Shown piece by piece: positions 38,433 to 51,327 of a stretch of 64,000 nucleotides of DNA; position 1 is the stretch's first letter; every line of letters begins with the position of its first letter. The notes beneath the pieces were generated by a model. The model worked only from the letters and a program-made list of their open reading frames with translations. It was not told the origin of the DNA and searched no databases. The DNA is from Acanthornis magna (lineage: Eukaryota; Chordata; Aves; Passeriformes; Acanthizidae). The stretch covers positions 2,853,001 through 2,917,000 of the forward strand of contig JAWUZG010000056.1 of NCBI GenBank assembly GCA_036785705.1, read 5' to 3'. The translations under genes and the position numbers were made by a program.

Positions 38433-41400
38433 GTGAGGAGTATGGTTGTTTTTGTCTGTTACATATGCAGTATGATTGAAATTAAAATAATTTCATTGTA
38501 AGCCTTTTGCCCCTTTCTATGCATTAATCTCTAAGATAAATCATTCTGTGCTTATGCTTAAGGAACTCAGTGAAAAAGAGGAAGTTATTGTTTTGCTCTC
38601 AACCATATAAAAAAAACAGTTCCCCGAAGTGACGACCTTGGAAATGGCTGTGGATGTGTGCATTTACTTACATATACATTTATTCCAAATCCTCTTCAAA
38701 GACATCATTTCTGGGGATCAACTCTTATCTACCCTGCAGGGAGCTACAAGCACAATTCCAAGAAAATATTACGATTTGTAGCTGAAGGAGATACGTTGAG
38801 ATTCTTGAGATACTGTGGAGGTTTGGAAGTCTGGTAGTGCAAGGACTGTACTTGCCCAGGATCTGAAACAGGAGTAGGCTAAAGCTGAGCCTATTACTCT
38901 CATGAAAGCCCTCTAACAAAACAGGTGGTAGGCTGCTCAAAATTTACAAATACATATGCATTTTATGCATTCAAAGTATGTTCACTGCAGCTTCTAGGGC
39001 ATCATAAAGTGTCTTACATGGCTTTCATTTTTATTTCATTCCTGGTTTTATAATACTCATGGAATGAAAAATCTGACTTGAGATTATGAATTCTCACTGT
39101 GTAGAGTTAAAAAGCAGATTTAAGAATTTCAAATGAGAAGCTGATTTGTGTGAGTTTTGAAACAAATTTTAAATGTCTCAGACTCTTGGTCCTCTGTTTA
39201 GGTGGGCTTGCTGCCTAATGAATTCTTAGGATTAGACCTTCTTTGGCTAAAGGCATATATGGTTTTATTGAACTTAGTGGGAGCTACAGGCAGGCGGCTG
39301 AGGGCAGAATGTGACCCTGGTGTTTTTGGTGAAGGTTTGAGTTGGTGCTGGCTGGGATTGGCAGCACAGGAGGCTGAAGTGCTCCATACACCCACGGGCC
39401 GGGCAGTGTCCCTCTCCCTCGCACAGCCTTGCCCAGGCTCAGCCCTGCCTTGGGGCCACCTCCTCTCTCGAGGTGCTGAGTAGCTGCGTATTGTGCCAGC
39501 TCAGCCGTGGGCCTCTTGTGCAGAGGTAAGTGGTGCTCTGGAACACCCGCCCTGGCAATCAGCCCACAGCACCCTGCGATGGTACAGCAATGCCATGAGC
39601 TGTCCCACAGAGCCATGGCTCCAGTTCCAGTGCTGGGAGTTTTGTAGGGAAGATGAAGTAGTAACCACAGACCCTACTAGGGAGCGTAGGAAACGGGCTC
39701 CTCAGCCACACCAGACTGCTGCAATGTTGTCACTGGGTGCATCTCAGCTGAAGCTGTGTTTCAGGCCTGTGATGAAAAAAAGATGTGCTCCTCAACTGTG
39801 AGAGATGATTAGTACTGCTCACCATACACGGCCTTTCATCTGGTTCAAACAGAAATTAGGGTCCCAGTGTCTTTCATGTTGAGAACTCTGTGCTTTGCTA
39901 AGAGAACTGTCAAAGAGTAGTTCCCCGATTTGTTAATCAGTTGTCATGCAATTGCTGAAGCATGAACAGAAAAGTTCCCTGAATAATGGGAAGATAAGCT
40001 TGCCCATTAAGAAGGGATTAAAATAGAAGGAGCAATATGCTGTAATTGGCATGATGAAAATGTAAGCTACGTTTGCTAGCAAATATGTATGAGGTTTCAT
40101 TCAGTTTTGGTTGGAGTCCTTTTAGAATTCATTTCTGTTATGACAAATTCACATAGAGCAGGAATGGATGGAAATTGTGCATCTTTGCCATTTCAGCATC
40201 ACGCACAAAAAGCATTTTTTTCCCTTTTTGCCTAGAATTAAGGGTTTTTTTGTTGGATAGAAAAAGCAGCCAATAAAATTCACAGTTTTGTAATGAGTTA
40301 GAAAAAAACAGTTCAATATAAACACCTAAATACAAGAATTACGAAGTCTGTGTTGTTAACAACTACAAATGACAGAGAAAGAGAGTTTGTGCACCAAGAT
40401 GATCTAGAATTTGCCTATCACTTTGTATCAGTATATGTAATTTATCCAAATGAAGTTACATAGAGTAGGACTTCTGCCAAGAAATTTCAAAAAACATTCT
40501 TGCAAACACTTCGTGTAGTATATATTCATTTCCTGCACTGATTTTTAGAAATATGAATGAAACTGTCTTATTCCACATTTGCAATGTGTGGCGTCTGAGG
40601 GTGTTGACTGACTGTAAACTAACACTTATTTCTAATGGCATTTTGATTTAACTGGGGAGAAAGAAAGGAGTGGAGAAAATGAGTGGAGAAGAGGAAAGAA
40701 ATTAGTGGAGTAAAAAAAAAAAAATTTTAACATAATGCCAGAAAGTTTGATACATGATGCATTTCAAACATCAGATTAATCCTTTCCAGATTTCACCCTA
40801 ACAACTGTTTTAATTGTGCAGGTTTTGAAATTGGTGGTGGTCTGTCTCCACTACTTAACTGTTCCTGGGTTTATTGTTTGAGGGTTTGGGTACATTTTAT
40901 CCCCTTGTTGGCATTAGTCTGTGACAAAGTGTCCTATCAGCTGAAACTGAACTCCTGTGCTGATGGCAGGTGCTCAGGTAATTTCTGAATCTAACAGCAG
41001 CTCAGTATTTGTACACATGCAATATAGTAGTGCTGCAGAAATGCAGGTCGTTTGTAATGGAACTATCTAAATAAAACCTGAGAGATTTTTACCCTTTTTG
41101 AGGCAACTCATTTTATCCAAGTATTCTATTTCATTGATGCTTCTCCACATTTTCTCTTTATCACAGTTTAAATGTTGCAAAACCTGATTTAAACACAGAG
41201 TGTAGTAGTCTTCCAAGCAGCATTAAGGGAATAAATGTTATCCACCCCAAAATGCCCTTCTTTGCTCAGTTCAAGTTTAAGATTAAAGAGGCTTTTGAAG
41301 AAAAAATTCATGCCTTCTGTCTGTTTGTAGAATTATTCTCTTGAGCTCACATGGCTATTTGTCAGGTTAACCATCACTTTAGATAAGCTGTAGTCTGTCA

Positions 41401-42770
41401 GATGGTAGAGGACAAGTCCTGTCTCATCTTCCATACAAAGTGGGACTTCTGGTCTTTCAGTTCTTTTTTGACTCCAGAAAGACATGACTGACATTTAGAT
41501 TCTTTTCTGATCATTTGATTGGCACTAATATTTGTAAAACAACCCTCTTCCTGCCATGTTTCATGCTCTGAATAGAAAAGTGCTCCAAGTGAATTGTAAC
41601 TTTGCACAACTTCACCATTGTTGCAAATTCAGAGAGGCATTATTGTATCAGTGACGATAACAATCTGAAATTCTGGGAAACAGAAGGCTGCAAAGGACCT
41701 GGCATTTAATACTGCCTGGCTTGGCTTCTGGCTGTCCTGAAGGGTGAAGTATTTAGTTTCTGGCAATCTTGTCACACATCACGTAATTAGTTTCATGGCC
41801 ACTACCAGACCGCTTGTGGCTCCGAACTATCACACAAATCAATCACCTTATTTTGCTTCAGATCCCTTTTTTATCTTGGGCACTGACTTTCTGAAATGAT
41901 TTTGAAGTTGACTGCCTCTCAGAGTAAGGGGTGGTTTCCTGCAGATGCACCTGGAAGGCAAACATTGTACTGAATCCAGGATGTAACAGAACCTTCTTTC
42001 TGGCACTGAGCTGTGAAGAGCCACAGCCAGAAGCTTTAGAGGAGTTTGGTTGCATACCTGGAGTTTGTATCTGCATCGAGGTCCAGGTACATTCAGTCAT
42101 TTGCTTACCTGGCATTTGTAAGATGGTAAAAAATGCGTAGATTTTAAATGCCATCCTCACAATTTGCTGTCCAGAGCTCCTCCCATCCTTTGGAATGTTG
42201 TTCCGCAGCAGAAAAGAACCCAGAGCCGTGGCTCTGAGTGACATACTCTCACCAGAGCAGAGGTGGGGCCCTGCAGGAGTGCTCTTACCTGGCCTAGAGT
42301 AACCAGGTGCCGCCTTGGGCTAAGGGCTGCTCACTGGGTTCAGCTTTCCAGTGGGAGTGCACCTACAGTCCACTCTCACCACAGTGTGGAGGATGGCCTT
42401 TCTGAGCTGAGTCCAGAAGTGACTAAATTATCACCATTTGGAGAGAAAAGAGCATGTTTCTTTTTGTAATTTATCAGGATCTTTAAATTAGAGTAATTTT
42501 TCTTAAACAATTATGTCAATAGGCATCTCTGTTTGAATTCCTTAATTTTGGGTGAAATGTTCCTTACTGAAACTGAAATTATCCTTTCAGTTAATTTGTG
42601 GCAGATAAGAAATGTTTCCAAAGCTAGGTGCTGATTTTAATGACATAAGCTCCCGCTGGAAAAATTAAGTGGGAACTGCGTGCTTTTTAGCACTAAATAA
42701 AACTGTTCGTATGAAGAACTGGCAGCTTTGTCAGCAAAGGGTAGACATAAACCCATCCCTCCTTCTCGCT
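38433..42770. other. Non-coding stretch, no gene seen
   Basis: A GC-richer islet at 39280-39560 contains a splice-like pair (acceptor CCTCTCCCTCGCACAG, donor GAG|GTAAGT at about 39527) with one open phase. Such frames are easy to obtain in GC-rich DNA. The - strand frame 41858-42244 (128 codons) has no recognised motif. Confidence 0.45.
40654..40724 (+). repeat. Purine-rich tract with three AGTGGAG units
   Basis: About 70 bases are nearly all A and G, with only a few T. AGTGGAG occurs three times (around 40669, 40682 and 40704), and the tract ends in A13 (40712-40724). Confidence 0.65.
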
Positions 42771-43220
42771 GAGATCCCACCCCAGGCACCTATCCTAGGC
42801 CGTTTCCTCCCTCCCCCATCAAGCTCTGGGACTGTTCCTGCACTCACGTGGCTGTAGGTGTTGGTCTCGAGGTGGCTCTTGACTCGGTGTTCTTGGATAA
42901 GTACCCAGGAGCTCTGCACTAAGGGGGAAATTCATGTTTCCAGTTTGCACTGTAGATGGGAAGTTCTGACTGCCCCAGAGGGAGGTTGGCTTGCCTGCCC
43001 ACTGTGTGTGACAGGAGCTGGGAGGTGGCAGGGACAGAGCTCCGGTGTCCACAGCTGCCCATTGTCCTGAGCAGCCCCTGAGGCTCTGCTGGCCCTCAGA
43101 GCGCTGTGCCTGCATTGCTGCTGCAGCACAAGGAGCCAAAAAAAGGCACTGGCTTGTTCAGGAGTCAAAGCCCCGTTCTTTACACTGTCCTGGGCAGAGA
43201 TCCATTCCTGCACCATGGCC
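42771..43220. other. GC-richer islet, no gene seen
   Basis: It is locally GC-rich with overlapping open frames on both strands (up to 106 codons), a pattern explained by composition. No repeat family or protein domain is recognised. Confidence 0.45.
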
Positions 43221-43992
43221 TTCCTATCTTTGACTCTCAGCCGTTGCTAAGAAGAGTACATTGCTTGTTAAAAATGAAGAGGCAGATTTGGGGCAGAAGA
43301 TAGCTCTTTGGCTTCTCAGATGTCCAAATATCCTAGAACTGTTGTTCACCAAAGTTCTACAAGCATATTGATGTTTGCAGGTTAATAGAACCCAAGACCT
43401 AGATTTCTCTTCTTCTCTGATTTTACTTTCCATATTATACTTACTGCCACTGCTAAAGATTTCTCAGTGTTTGCTAGTTATTTTGTTTAGTTGCATTAAA
43501 GGGAAAACCACTGTGATTTTTCTTTTCTGATCTGATTTATAGTTACTTATCTACTGTGCATTGTACTGTCAACTTCACCTCACGTGTTTTGTGTGCAGAC
43601 TGAAGTAAGTAAACGATAACTTCCCTCACAAAACAGGAGCCTTCAGAAAACTGATGGTTAACAGGATCTGGTGTTAGCACCAAGGCCTAAAGAGAACAGG
43701 TGAAAACTAAACCCTGTCCCCTGAGGCCAATAAAATAGCTGTTTGGTCCCCTGTGTGTAACCTCCTAATAACTTTACTGGGCAGCCTTAAGATCCCTTGG
43801 GGGCTTCTCTGCAAGAGCATTCCCTCTCTTTGTTCAGATTGCTTATTAAAAATGATTTTATAATGAAGTTGCCTCAAATAGCTGCTACTTTCCTGCTTGT
43901 CCTTGAAGCACTGTTTGCCCTGGTGAAGAATCTGAAGACAGCTATCTAGGGCTGTTCTCTTGTTCAAAACTTTTACTGAACTACTGCAGCAC

Positions 43993-44021
43993 TTCTTTTT
44001 TCTTTTTTTTCTTTTTTTTTT
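43993..44021 (+). repeat. Pyrimidine-rich tract
   Basis: A T-rich run interrupted by single C residues, ending in T10. Confidence 0.75.
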
Positions 44022-44110
44022 AACTTCCCTGCTGTGAGCCGAAGGAAGCCTCTTCATCAGAAGCTCAGCATTGTACCTTTAATTCCCCTTTCAGGCTGTC
44101 CCTGTGAAAA

Positions 44111-44128
44111 GTTTGGTTTGGTTTGGTT
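44111..44128 (+). repeat. (GTTTG)3 microsatellite
   Basis: Three and a half GTTTG units in register. Confidence 0.75.
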
Positions 44129-47100
44129 GCCACACAAAACACCGTGTCAGTGGCTTGTTTGTGGCCTGAGAGAGAATTTGTTGCCTTCTCGTTGTGTGGC
44201 CAAATGATTGAGTACAGGGGCAGAGATGAAGGCATTGTCAAATAATGAGAGGTGGGAATATTTTTCAAGTCAGAAAGTGTTTCTGGCTGGCTTGGGAGAA
44301 AGAGTACACAGAATGGCAACATGTGTGGATGTGTGACTTCCATGACGAGGCTGTAGGTGAACACTGTGGATGCTCTGGTTCTTCCTGGCACATCTGCAGC
44401 AGTGAAACATTTTCTCTGTAAAAGTGCCAATAATTGTGAGGAGACCAGCCCTTTCCCCATGTGGAAACAACCACGAGTAAAGTATCAAAAGAACTCTTAT
44501 TAACGTGTGTTTTGTGTCCTCACAGAATAAGTGGTCAGAGCTGAGCCAAGCCTGGTGCCTCTAATCTTCTCTGAGCTGCCCATAAGCTTGGCTTGTGCCT
44601 GGGCCCCAACACTTTGGCACAGTTGGAAGGAACATTTCATTTTCTCTAAGGCTGATAGAACAGGCAATTAAATGCACTGCCCTGGAAGTCCCATGGGGAA
44701 CTCTGCCTATTAGCTGTACTTGAAGATAATATCAGGTCTCTTCTCTGGTTCTGTTCTGAGTATATGGAGCAGCTTCTATCTATATGGGGGTTTGGCTGTA
44801 ACCATTAATTATGGGCTTACTTTACTGTGAGTTTTCTGGTAAATACCCTCAGATAGGATTTTCTGTGCCTTTATAATGAAGTAGCATGCAAACCAGAGCA
44901 AGGGAAAATCTGCAAATGATTTGAAAAGTAATTTTGACAAATGAAGACAGATAAGTATTTGCAAAATGTGAAGCATCCAATATGAAAATTTATGTGTCTG
45001 TGTATGCTGGATTATAGTTCAGATACTTCTAAATTGCAAATCAATATATTCCAGTTCTGCTCACACTTCATTTCCTTTTCTGGTTGCTCCTGTGGAAGGA
45101 GACAAGATGGGCAGAGGCATTCTCTTTAATGTTTAAAAATTATTTGGAGGCTCATGTTTTAAGGAATGATGAAGTGTTAGGAAAGCATTAAGGGGTTTCT
45201 GACATTAGAGATCAAAATTCTGTTAGTGTGGTTGATGGATATTAAGAGATTGTGGATGTGACTCAAAAATAAATTTAAACTGTTTCTGGATGCAGGCAGT
45301 AAATACATTGGAAGTGTCTAGTGTTCTCTGATATCTGAGTCTTTGCTTTATAATTTCACAGAAACTGCCATTCCATGTTTTGTACCCTTCTTTTTTCTAT
45401 CTGTTAATTCCTAAGGCCATTCTTCTGATGTAGGAAATCGTGAATGAAGTCATGAACACCTCCTGTGGTGCAACACACTTCAACAGGGAAAGCACAGGAC
45501 TGATCTGAATCCTATTGCAGCTGCTTCAATGAATCCTGTTGGCTGAAACGTGCTTTCATCAGCCCTCTTAGAACTGCCTGGGCTTTTTTTTGTTTTTAAA
45601 ATCTCCTGTCTTTAGAACTCTTGCAGCTGTTATATGAAGTTAATGTTTCCAGCTTGATAAGAACAGCTGTCCACAATTTTGGTGTGTTCATCGATCACAG
45701 AAGAGAGCTGTGTTAGGGACTGAATATAAGCTTAAAAATATCTGATATTCTTCACATTCTAAGACTTTAATCCAGGTCTGAGAGCAGTAGTTGTTGTTCT
45801 TTGCAAAGTCATTATTTTTTTTCAAGTTTTTGAGTGTCTTGGGCACCACAAAACTGACAGATGAGACTTCTCCAATTCTACTTTTGTGTTCTGAATATTT
45901 TTCAATGCAAACAATGTGAAAGCAAATAGGAAGTGTTACTATTCATGACTTCTTTAATATGTGGGTTGCATATTTTGGCTCTGAAAAGTCTGAGTCTAGC
46001 CAGCTCTAACTATGCATACAGGGAAATACTTCTGACTACATCCTTTGCAATATCTCCCTAAGAAATAATTGTACTTTCTAAACAAGACTTGTGCAAGACT
46101 CATTTGGTTTGATTTGAACAGTTCCTTGAAGTCACCTCAGTCTTCATAGAAAGGTGAATCTTTGTGAATGGATTGCCACCAAATACAGCAAAGTGTTGGG
46201 AATAAATTAGGGTTCAAATTAGGATTAAAACAGGGTCTTTATACCATTTGTTCAAAGATCAAAAGTCCAAGTGGATGGTTTATTTCTGTGGATGTATCAC
46301 TGCTACCTTTTTTCACAGTTTGAGAACAATCTGTCTGTGGAGCTTTCTGCTTACGTTCATTTCACTTCATGACACTGTTTATAACGCAATGCTGCATTTT
46401 TTGTAGTAAGGCTGAATTCTAATGATTCTAAAGCAAGCTCAGTCATAGGGACTTCTCCAAGGTTGGTATCTGAACCAAAAAAAGCACATTTTATTATCTG
46501 AATTTTGAAACCAGGAACTGATTCCATCATTCCTAATAGACTCATTTATTTGACAGTGCATTGCTAGGCTTGTGCACTTGCCATCCTGACACAACTATTG
46601 AACCTGAAAAGGGCTCTTTAATGTATGTTGATGGCTAAGCTTATTAGGACTGTGAAAATATTGGAAGTTTTGCAGCCTTTCTCTAAGCACATCAACCTAG
46701 AATTATTTTAATGTTGACCCCAGCTGGGAGCAAAGTCTGATGCAGACAGCAAGAAAGACAGCTCCTTATGGCAGATCAGGTAATCACTCCAGCTCGTAAT
46801 GAGGAGCTTGTTCTTAGTGTTATGACCAAATGATGGTGATATTTGTAAAGCTCCTAATTTAAATACAGTTTTGCTGGTCAGGTTTTCCTCCCTCTAAGTC
46901 TCCTAACATGATGAAGTATAAAGGACAAAAAGTTTCAAAGGGCAGTGTGGGTCAGTCTGAAGAATTAAAATTTGCAGCTGAAAAGAAGGAACAGAAACAG
47001 ATCAACCGGAAATGAAATAGAATCCCGAGGGAATTTGGGATACAGAATCCTTCAAATTCAACTTTTTTTCTTTTGCTTTCAGAGCACTTGAATAGTTTTG

Positions 47101-48287
47101 AGCTATAATGACAAAATGCCATGTCTTTGTGTATATTGCTTAATTGGGGGGAGTGGGAGAGCAAGCAGGGAGAACTGTGCAGACAGCATTTCAGAAATCT
47201 TGCCAGATATGAGTTATAGTTAGGAGTACAGGGGATTTTTGAGGTTTGTATGGATCAAAACATAGTGACAGATACTTCGGTTTGAGTTTGGGTTCTTAAA
47301 TGTCACCTGCTTGTGTAATTTGCACGAGGGGTGGGAAGATGGTCATCTGCTTACCTAAACTGTGCTCACACAAATTCCTTGTGCAAAATTCTTCATTAAA
47401 CTGAAAGACTCAGGAAAAAAAATGGTACCTGGTGTTAGTTTAGCATAGGGGAATAGTTAAATTTTCTGTTGCATCTTAATAGTTGTGTTCCAGTTGAAAC
47501 CATGAGAAAAAATACAGTGCATTCACAATAAAACAAAATGACACAATTTTCTGTAATGCCAAAAATTATTTACTTTGAATGAACTGTGTGTTCACTGTAG
47601 AAGAATAGCTAAAATATGTGTGCTTTGGCATATACTGATGTGCTGATTAGTGCACACTGAAATGAGCATCACAATATTGAAATAACCTTTTTTCTAAATA
47701 TGTTTCATGCAGGGGAGGAGAGAGAAAGGGTGTCAGCAAGTAGCAAAATTACATCCTCCAGTGTGAATACCTTTGACATCAGTGTAAATATCCACTGCTA
47801 CTTTTTCTCTTGCTTTTATAAAGACACTATAGTAGAACATTGGTTTGGTCTTTAACCCCACTGCAGTCACCTTGTGTTAAATTAGTTTATTGTCTGGGTT
47901 TGGATTCACAGTTCACTTCATCAAAGGAATAGATCTCACCTAAATAGAAGTTACTGTTTTAAAGGATTGCAGCTGGGACTTTGGCAGGTCTCCTGTCTTA
48001 ACCTCACTGCCATTAATGGGGAAATTCTTGAATTGAACTAGAACTGAACCATCAACGAGTTATTGTAAAAAACATAAGCATTAAATTAAATAGGAAGCCT
48101 TGACCAAGATGATGATGATTTGGCAGGAAAAGCTAAGACTGTTGTGAGACTTTTCTGTTATCTGCCTTAGCTTCCCCTGTGTGTATGAGAGGTTCTTGTT
48201 CAAGGTTAACACAAACTATCAGTTGTGAGGTGCAGCGCTCTCACATGCTATACAACAGACCAGGCACACCCTCAAGGCAAAGCCATT

Positions 48288-48314
48288 TCCTCTCTCTCTT
48301 TTTTTTTTCTTTTT
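48288..48314 (+). repeat. (TC)n / T-rich tract
   Basis: A short TC repeat runs into T10, C, T5. Confidence 0.7.
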
Positions 48315-49396
48315 GAGGTGTTTACCACCAACTTCAAAAGACAGTTCACAAGAGTGGTGGTGTTCTTGCAGTTTTCTGAAAATTCAAATAAGCCTTTATT
48401 TAATCTCTGTGCAACAGAGGTAGGGAAACCTCTGGTTTCAAAAAGCCACTACATGACCAAAGGCATTTAGTGATTTCCTCTTAGATAAAGCCATCAGTCG
48501 ATAACCATCCTTCCCACCAATGTTTGTCTGAAGAACTGTTTTGCTATCTCTTACTGTTACCTAACTGATATGGAGGTGTGATACTTGCTGGCTGTAAAGG
48601 CAACTTCTACAGATAAGGCAAGTTTCCTGTTTAAAGTCTTCACATTTCTTTCACTCTGGCCCTTTTTTCCTTTTCCCTGCCTGTGTTGGTGGCTTAGTCC
48701 AGAGTTATGGTCCTTGAAGTAAAAGTGGAACTAAAGGGGTCATTCAAAAAGACGATTTTACACGCTGTCTGAGGACATAAGGGTACTAACGGCTGGCTGG
48801 AAATAATTTTCCTGTTAAACAGAGCTTTAGATATTTCAAGAAATATTTCACTGAAGTAGTCTCAATTTCTTATTACAGTTTTCAGAAGGTAGGTAAGAAA
48901 AACCCCTTGTTAACTCAGAGCAGGGTGAGTCGTCCTTCACGTGGGATGGTGGTGGCATGACTCTAAGAGCTGGCCTAGAAACGAGGCAGTTCAGGTACTT
49001 CAACCTTAAATTTCCACGTCCTGTCAACAGGACTTCACCACCTCACTGTCAGCTGTTTTGAGAGTACATTTTAGCATGAAATCTTGTCTTTAGAAGCAGT
49101 AATGTAAATTTCTCTGGAACATTTTGTCTTTGACAAGCAAGCAATGTTGACACCAAAAAAATCCCTGTTCTAACAGGGAACCTTAGAAGAGAGAGACAGA
49201 GAACCTTAACTTGAGAACAAGAAATGTGGAAAATTATTATTGTTCTTTGTGAAAGCAATACCTGGCAATCCCAGTTTACAAAAGGAATTCCCTTTACTGT
49301 GCATTCATCACTGGTATTGGAGGGGAGGTTGTATGGCAGCACTGCAGGTAGGAACCCATCAGCTGCTTTATAAATAAACTGCTTTCCTCACTCCAG

Positions 49397-49430
49397 ATTA
49401 AACCAGCAGTTGGACTTGGGGTCCAGCCTA
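49397..49430 (+). other. Exon-like 34-nt segment
   Basis: A strong acceptor (CTGCTTTCCTCACTCCAG) is followed by 34 nt and a GTGAGTGCTG donor at 49431. Two phases are open (LNQQLDLGSSL or IKPAVGLGVQP). The last exonic bases (CTA) make the donor weaker. There is no recognised homology. Confidence 0.12.
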
Positions 49431-50710
49431 GTGAGTGCTGTTGTGTTCTGATAGGGCACACTGGGAAGGTTTACACATAACTGCTTATTTTCTTGTCTAA
49501 AGATCCTGAAATCACAAAGCAGAGCATTTCAGTGTGATGGATCTTTTACTGTGTGTTCTACATAAGCAGAACACTCTCTCCATATCTGTTGCGGGTGTAA
49601 GTTGTCCAGTAAATCTTCATTGTTCTGTTGTGTCAGACTTGGCTTGCGTATTCCAAATGACTTCATGGTGCTGGCACAGGAGCCTCCATGAGGCTTGTCT
49701 CCAAATCAGACTCGTTCTGTCAACCAAAAAAGCCTTCAGGAGGTAGGAGGAGAACCAGAAACTTCAGCTGAAGGAGGGGGTCAAACTGTGTATAAAGGAC
49801 AGGCCACAGGAGCTGAGGGATGGCAGGCTTCATCTTTGATCCATTAAATCTCTGAAATTTCTGTTTGCTCCCAGTGAGAGCATAACACATCACACCTCTA
49901 CTTCTGTGCATCAAGATGAGCATGCTCAGATTATAAAATTAGAGCATAAGTTCTTAGCCTCTTTTAAAGGAGCATTTCTAGGGTATTCTAGTGATCTGCA
50001 TGCAACAGCAACTGCTCATTGAAATCTGACACTGTCCATGCTCTGAACATACCATATTCATAAAAACAACCCTTTTCTTTCTACAAGAAGCCTTCACTGC
50101 TTTAATTGTCGCACTCTTCATTCTCTTCACTAAACTTTTCCCTTCAAAAACACGATCAAAGACAGGTGCAGTGACATTAAAAAAATGGGAAAGTTGTGTA
50201 TCTTTTGGAATCAGTAGAAAAGCTGCCCTTGGTTTTAGAGCCAGAAGAGGCACTTCAGAGCCACTTTGTTCATTGTCAAGTGCTGTAGGTTCTCCTTTAT
50301 TCCCATGGTGGTTCAGCATACTATATTTAGTTGTTTTTCACTCTATTATACAAGTATTAACTTTGATAAGGAAAGAAACTAGGATCTTATCAGACTATTT
50401 GCCAGTAAAGTTGGGGTAATAGAGTTCTCCCAAACTGCCCTCTCTGTGTGTTAGTTCTCTTTCCTTTGTGTTATCAAATGCAGCACTCCTGGTGCTTTAA
50501 AATGAATTTTAAAAAATATCTTTATTCCTCCTTTCAAAAGAAGTAAGAATAATTCAATGAGATGTTCTATTTAACACTTCATTGGTTATTTAATAGAAAT
50601 GTGAATCCTAAGCTACTTGATTTTTAGCGCATTTTTGTCAGATTTTTTTTTTTATTTTATTTTCGGTGCTTTAGTGCTGAGAAAACTATTTTTCATTTCG
50701 TTTCTAACCA

Positions 50711-50765
50711 TGTGTTTTCATGGAAACAAACCATCTAGAACACATTGTATTTCTATGAAAACACA
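50711..50765. repeat. Inverted repeat, 16-bp arms
   Basis: Arm 50711-50726 (TGTGTTTTCATGGAAA) pairs with 50750-50765 (TTTCTATGAAAACACA), 15 of 16 positions Watson-Crick, with a 23-nt loop. Further partial pairing is possible outside the arms (50705-50709 with 50767-50771). It could form a hairpin in RNA. It is too short and AT-rich to call a microRNA precursor on sight. Confidence 0.6.
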
Positions 50766-50804
50766 AGCTTATTAAATGTCAAACAGTTTATGTTTTCCTG
50801 GCAG

Positions 50805-50847
50805 TCATGTTGAAATTGGCACATTCACTGTGTCAGTGTTTTATGAT
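50805..50847 (+). other. Exon-like 43-nt segment between two inverted repeats
   Basis: A strong acceptor (TTATGTTTTCCTGGCAG, AG at 50803-50804) precedes 43 nt and the donor GTAAGTTT at 50848. Two phases are open; one reads HVEIGTFTVSVFYD, an alternating pattern typical of a beta strand, and the third has an early stop. The segment sits between a 16-bp inverted repeat (50711-50765) and a 7-bp inverted repeat (50877-50898). A conserved or structured element, with or without exon function, is one reading. Chance is the main alternative, and I do not recognise the peptide. Confidence 0.2.
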
Positions 50848-50876
50848 GTAAGTTTAAAACTGTCACATTGTCAATG

Positions 50877-50898
50877 TTCAGACATTAAAAGGTCTGAA
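50877..50898. repeat. Small inverted repeat, 7-bp arms
   Basis: TTCAGAC (50877-50883) is perfectly complementary to GTCTGAA (50892-50898) across an 8-nt loop. It lies 30 nt downstream of the donor of the exon-like segment 50805-50847. Confidence 0.5.
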
Positions 50899-51301
50899 GT
50901 CTCACACATGGAGGAGGAGGAATTAGGCTCTTGTCAATGAGCAGGTGGTGATAATTTAGGCACGTTTGTTTGAGGTTTGTATTAAGTTAATAGAAACTCT
51001 CTAGTCTGAGTATCCTCAAATATTTAAGCTGATAAAGAGGTGGCGTCAATGTTGAAGTCAGAGTCATTTGTGCTTACTAAGGGCTGACTATAAATATCGG
51101 GGTTGCTGGTGGAGCTTGAAGTGTCTTTGCACATTTAACTTTATCACTCAGCTCATGCATTGCAGAAATTGCTTTAAAAAGCAGGGGAGCTGGCAGGAGC
51201 TGCACGCATGGCTCCACACCCTGTGCCTCTGGAGCCCGTGGGTGCTGAGGGCTGTGCAGCAGGGCTTGGGCACTGCTCACCCACTGTGCAATTATATCTG
51301 A

Positions 51302-51327
51302 GGGTCACACTGGAACAGGCTGCACAG
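51302..51327 (+). mobile_element. Possible decayed CR1 fragment
   Basis: The run ACTGGAACAGGCTGCACAG (51309-51327) matches, with one difference, a well-known block of avian CR1 that lies roughly 150-200 bases before the 3' end, and it is preceded by GAGGGT as in CR1. The sequence after it diverges quickly and no CR1 terminus is seen downstream. It may be an old, rearranged copy or a chance match. Confidence 0.35.

Larger units (their letters stand above)
43221..50710. other. Non-coding stretch, no gene seen
   Basis: Plain AT-leaning sequence with simple repeats near 44000, 44111 and 48288. A strong acceptor-like site near 47081 leads into sequence closed in all frames. Confidence 0.5.

Noticed and set aside
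39437..39526. GC-rich splice-like segment with GAG|GTAAGT
   Set aside because: Open phase is easily explained by GC-rich composition, and overlapping - strand frames are equally open.
46904..46965. ATGATGA ... CTGA spacing resembling a box C/D snoRNA
   Set aside because: No terminal stem, and the C to D distance is short for the family.
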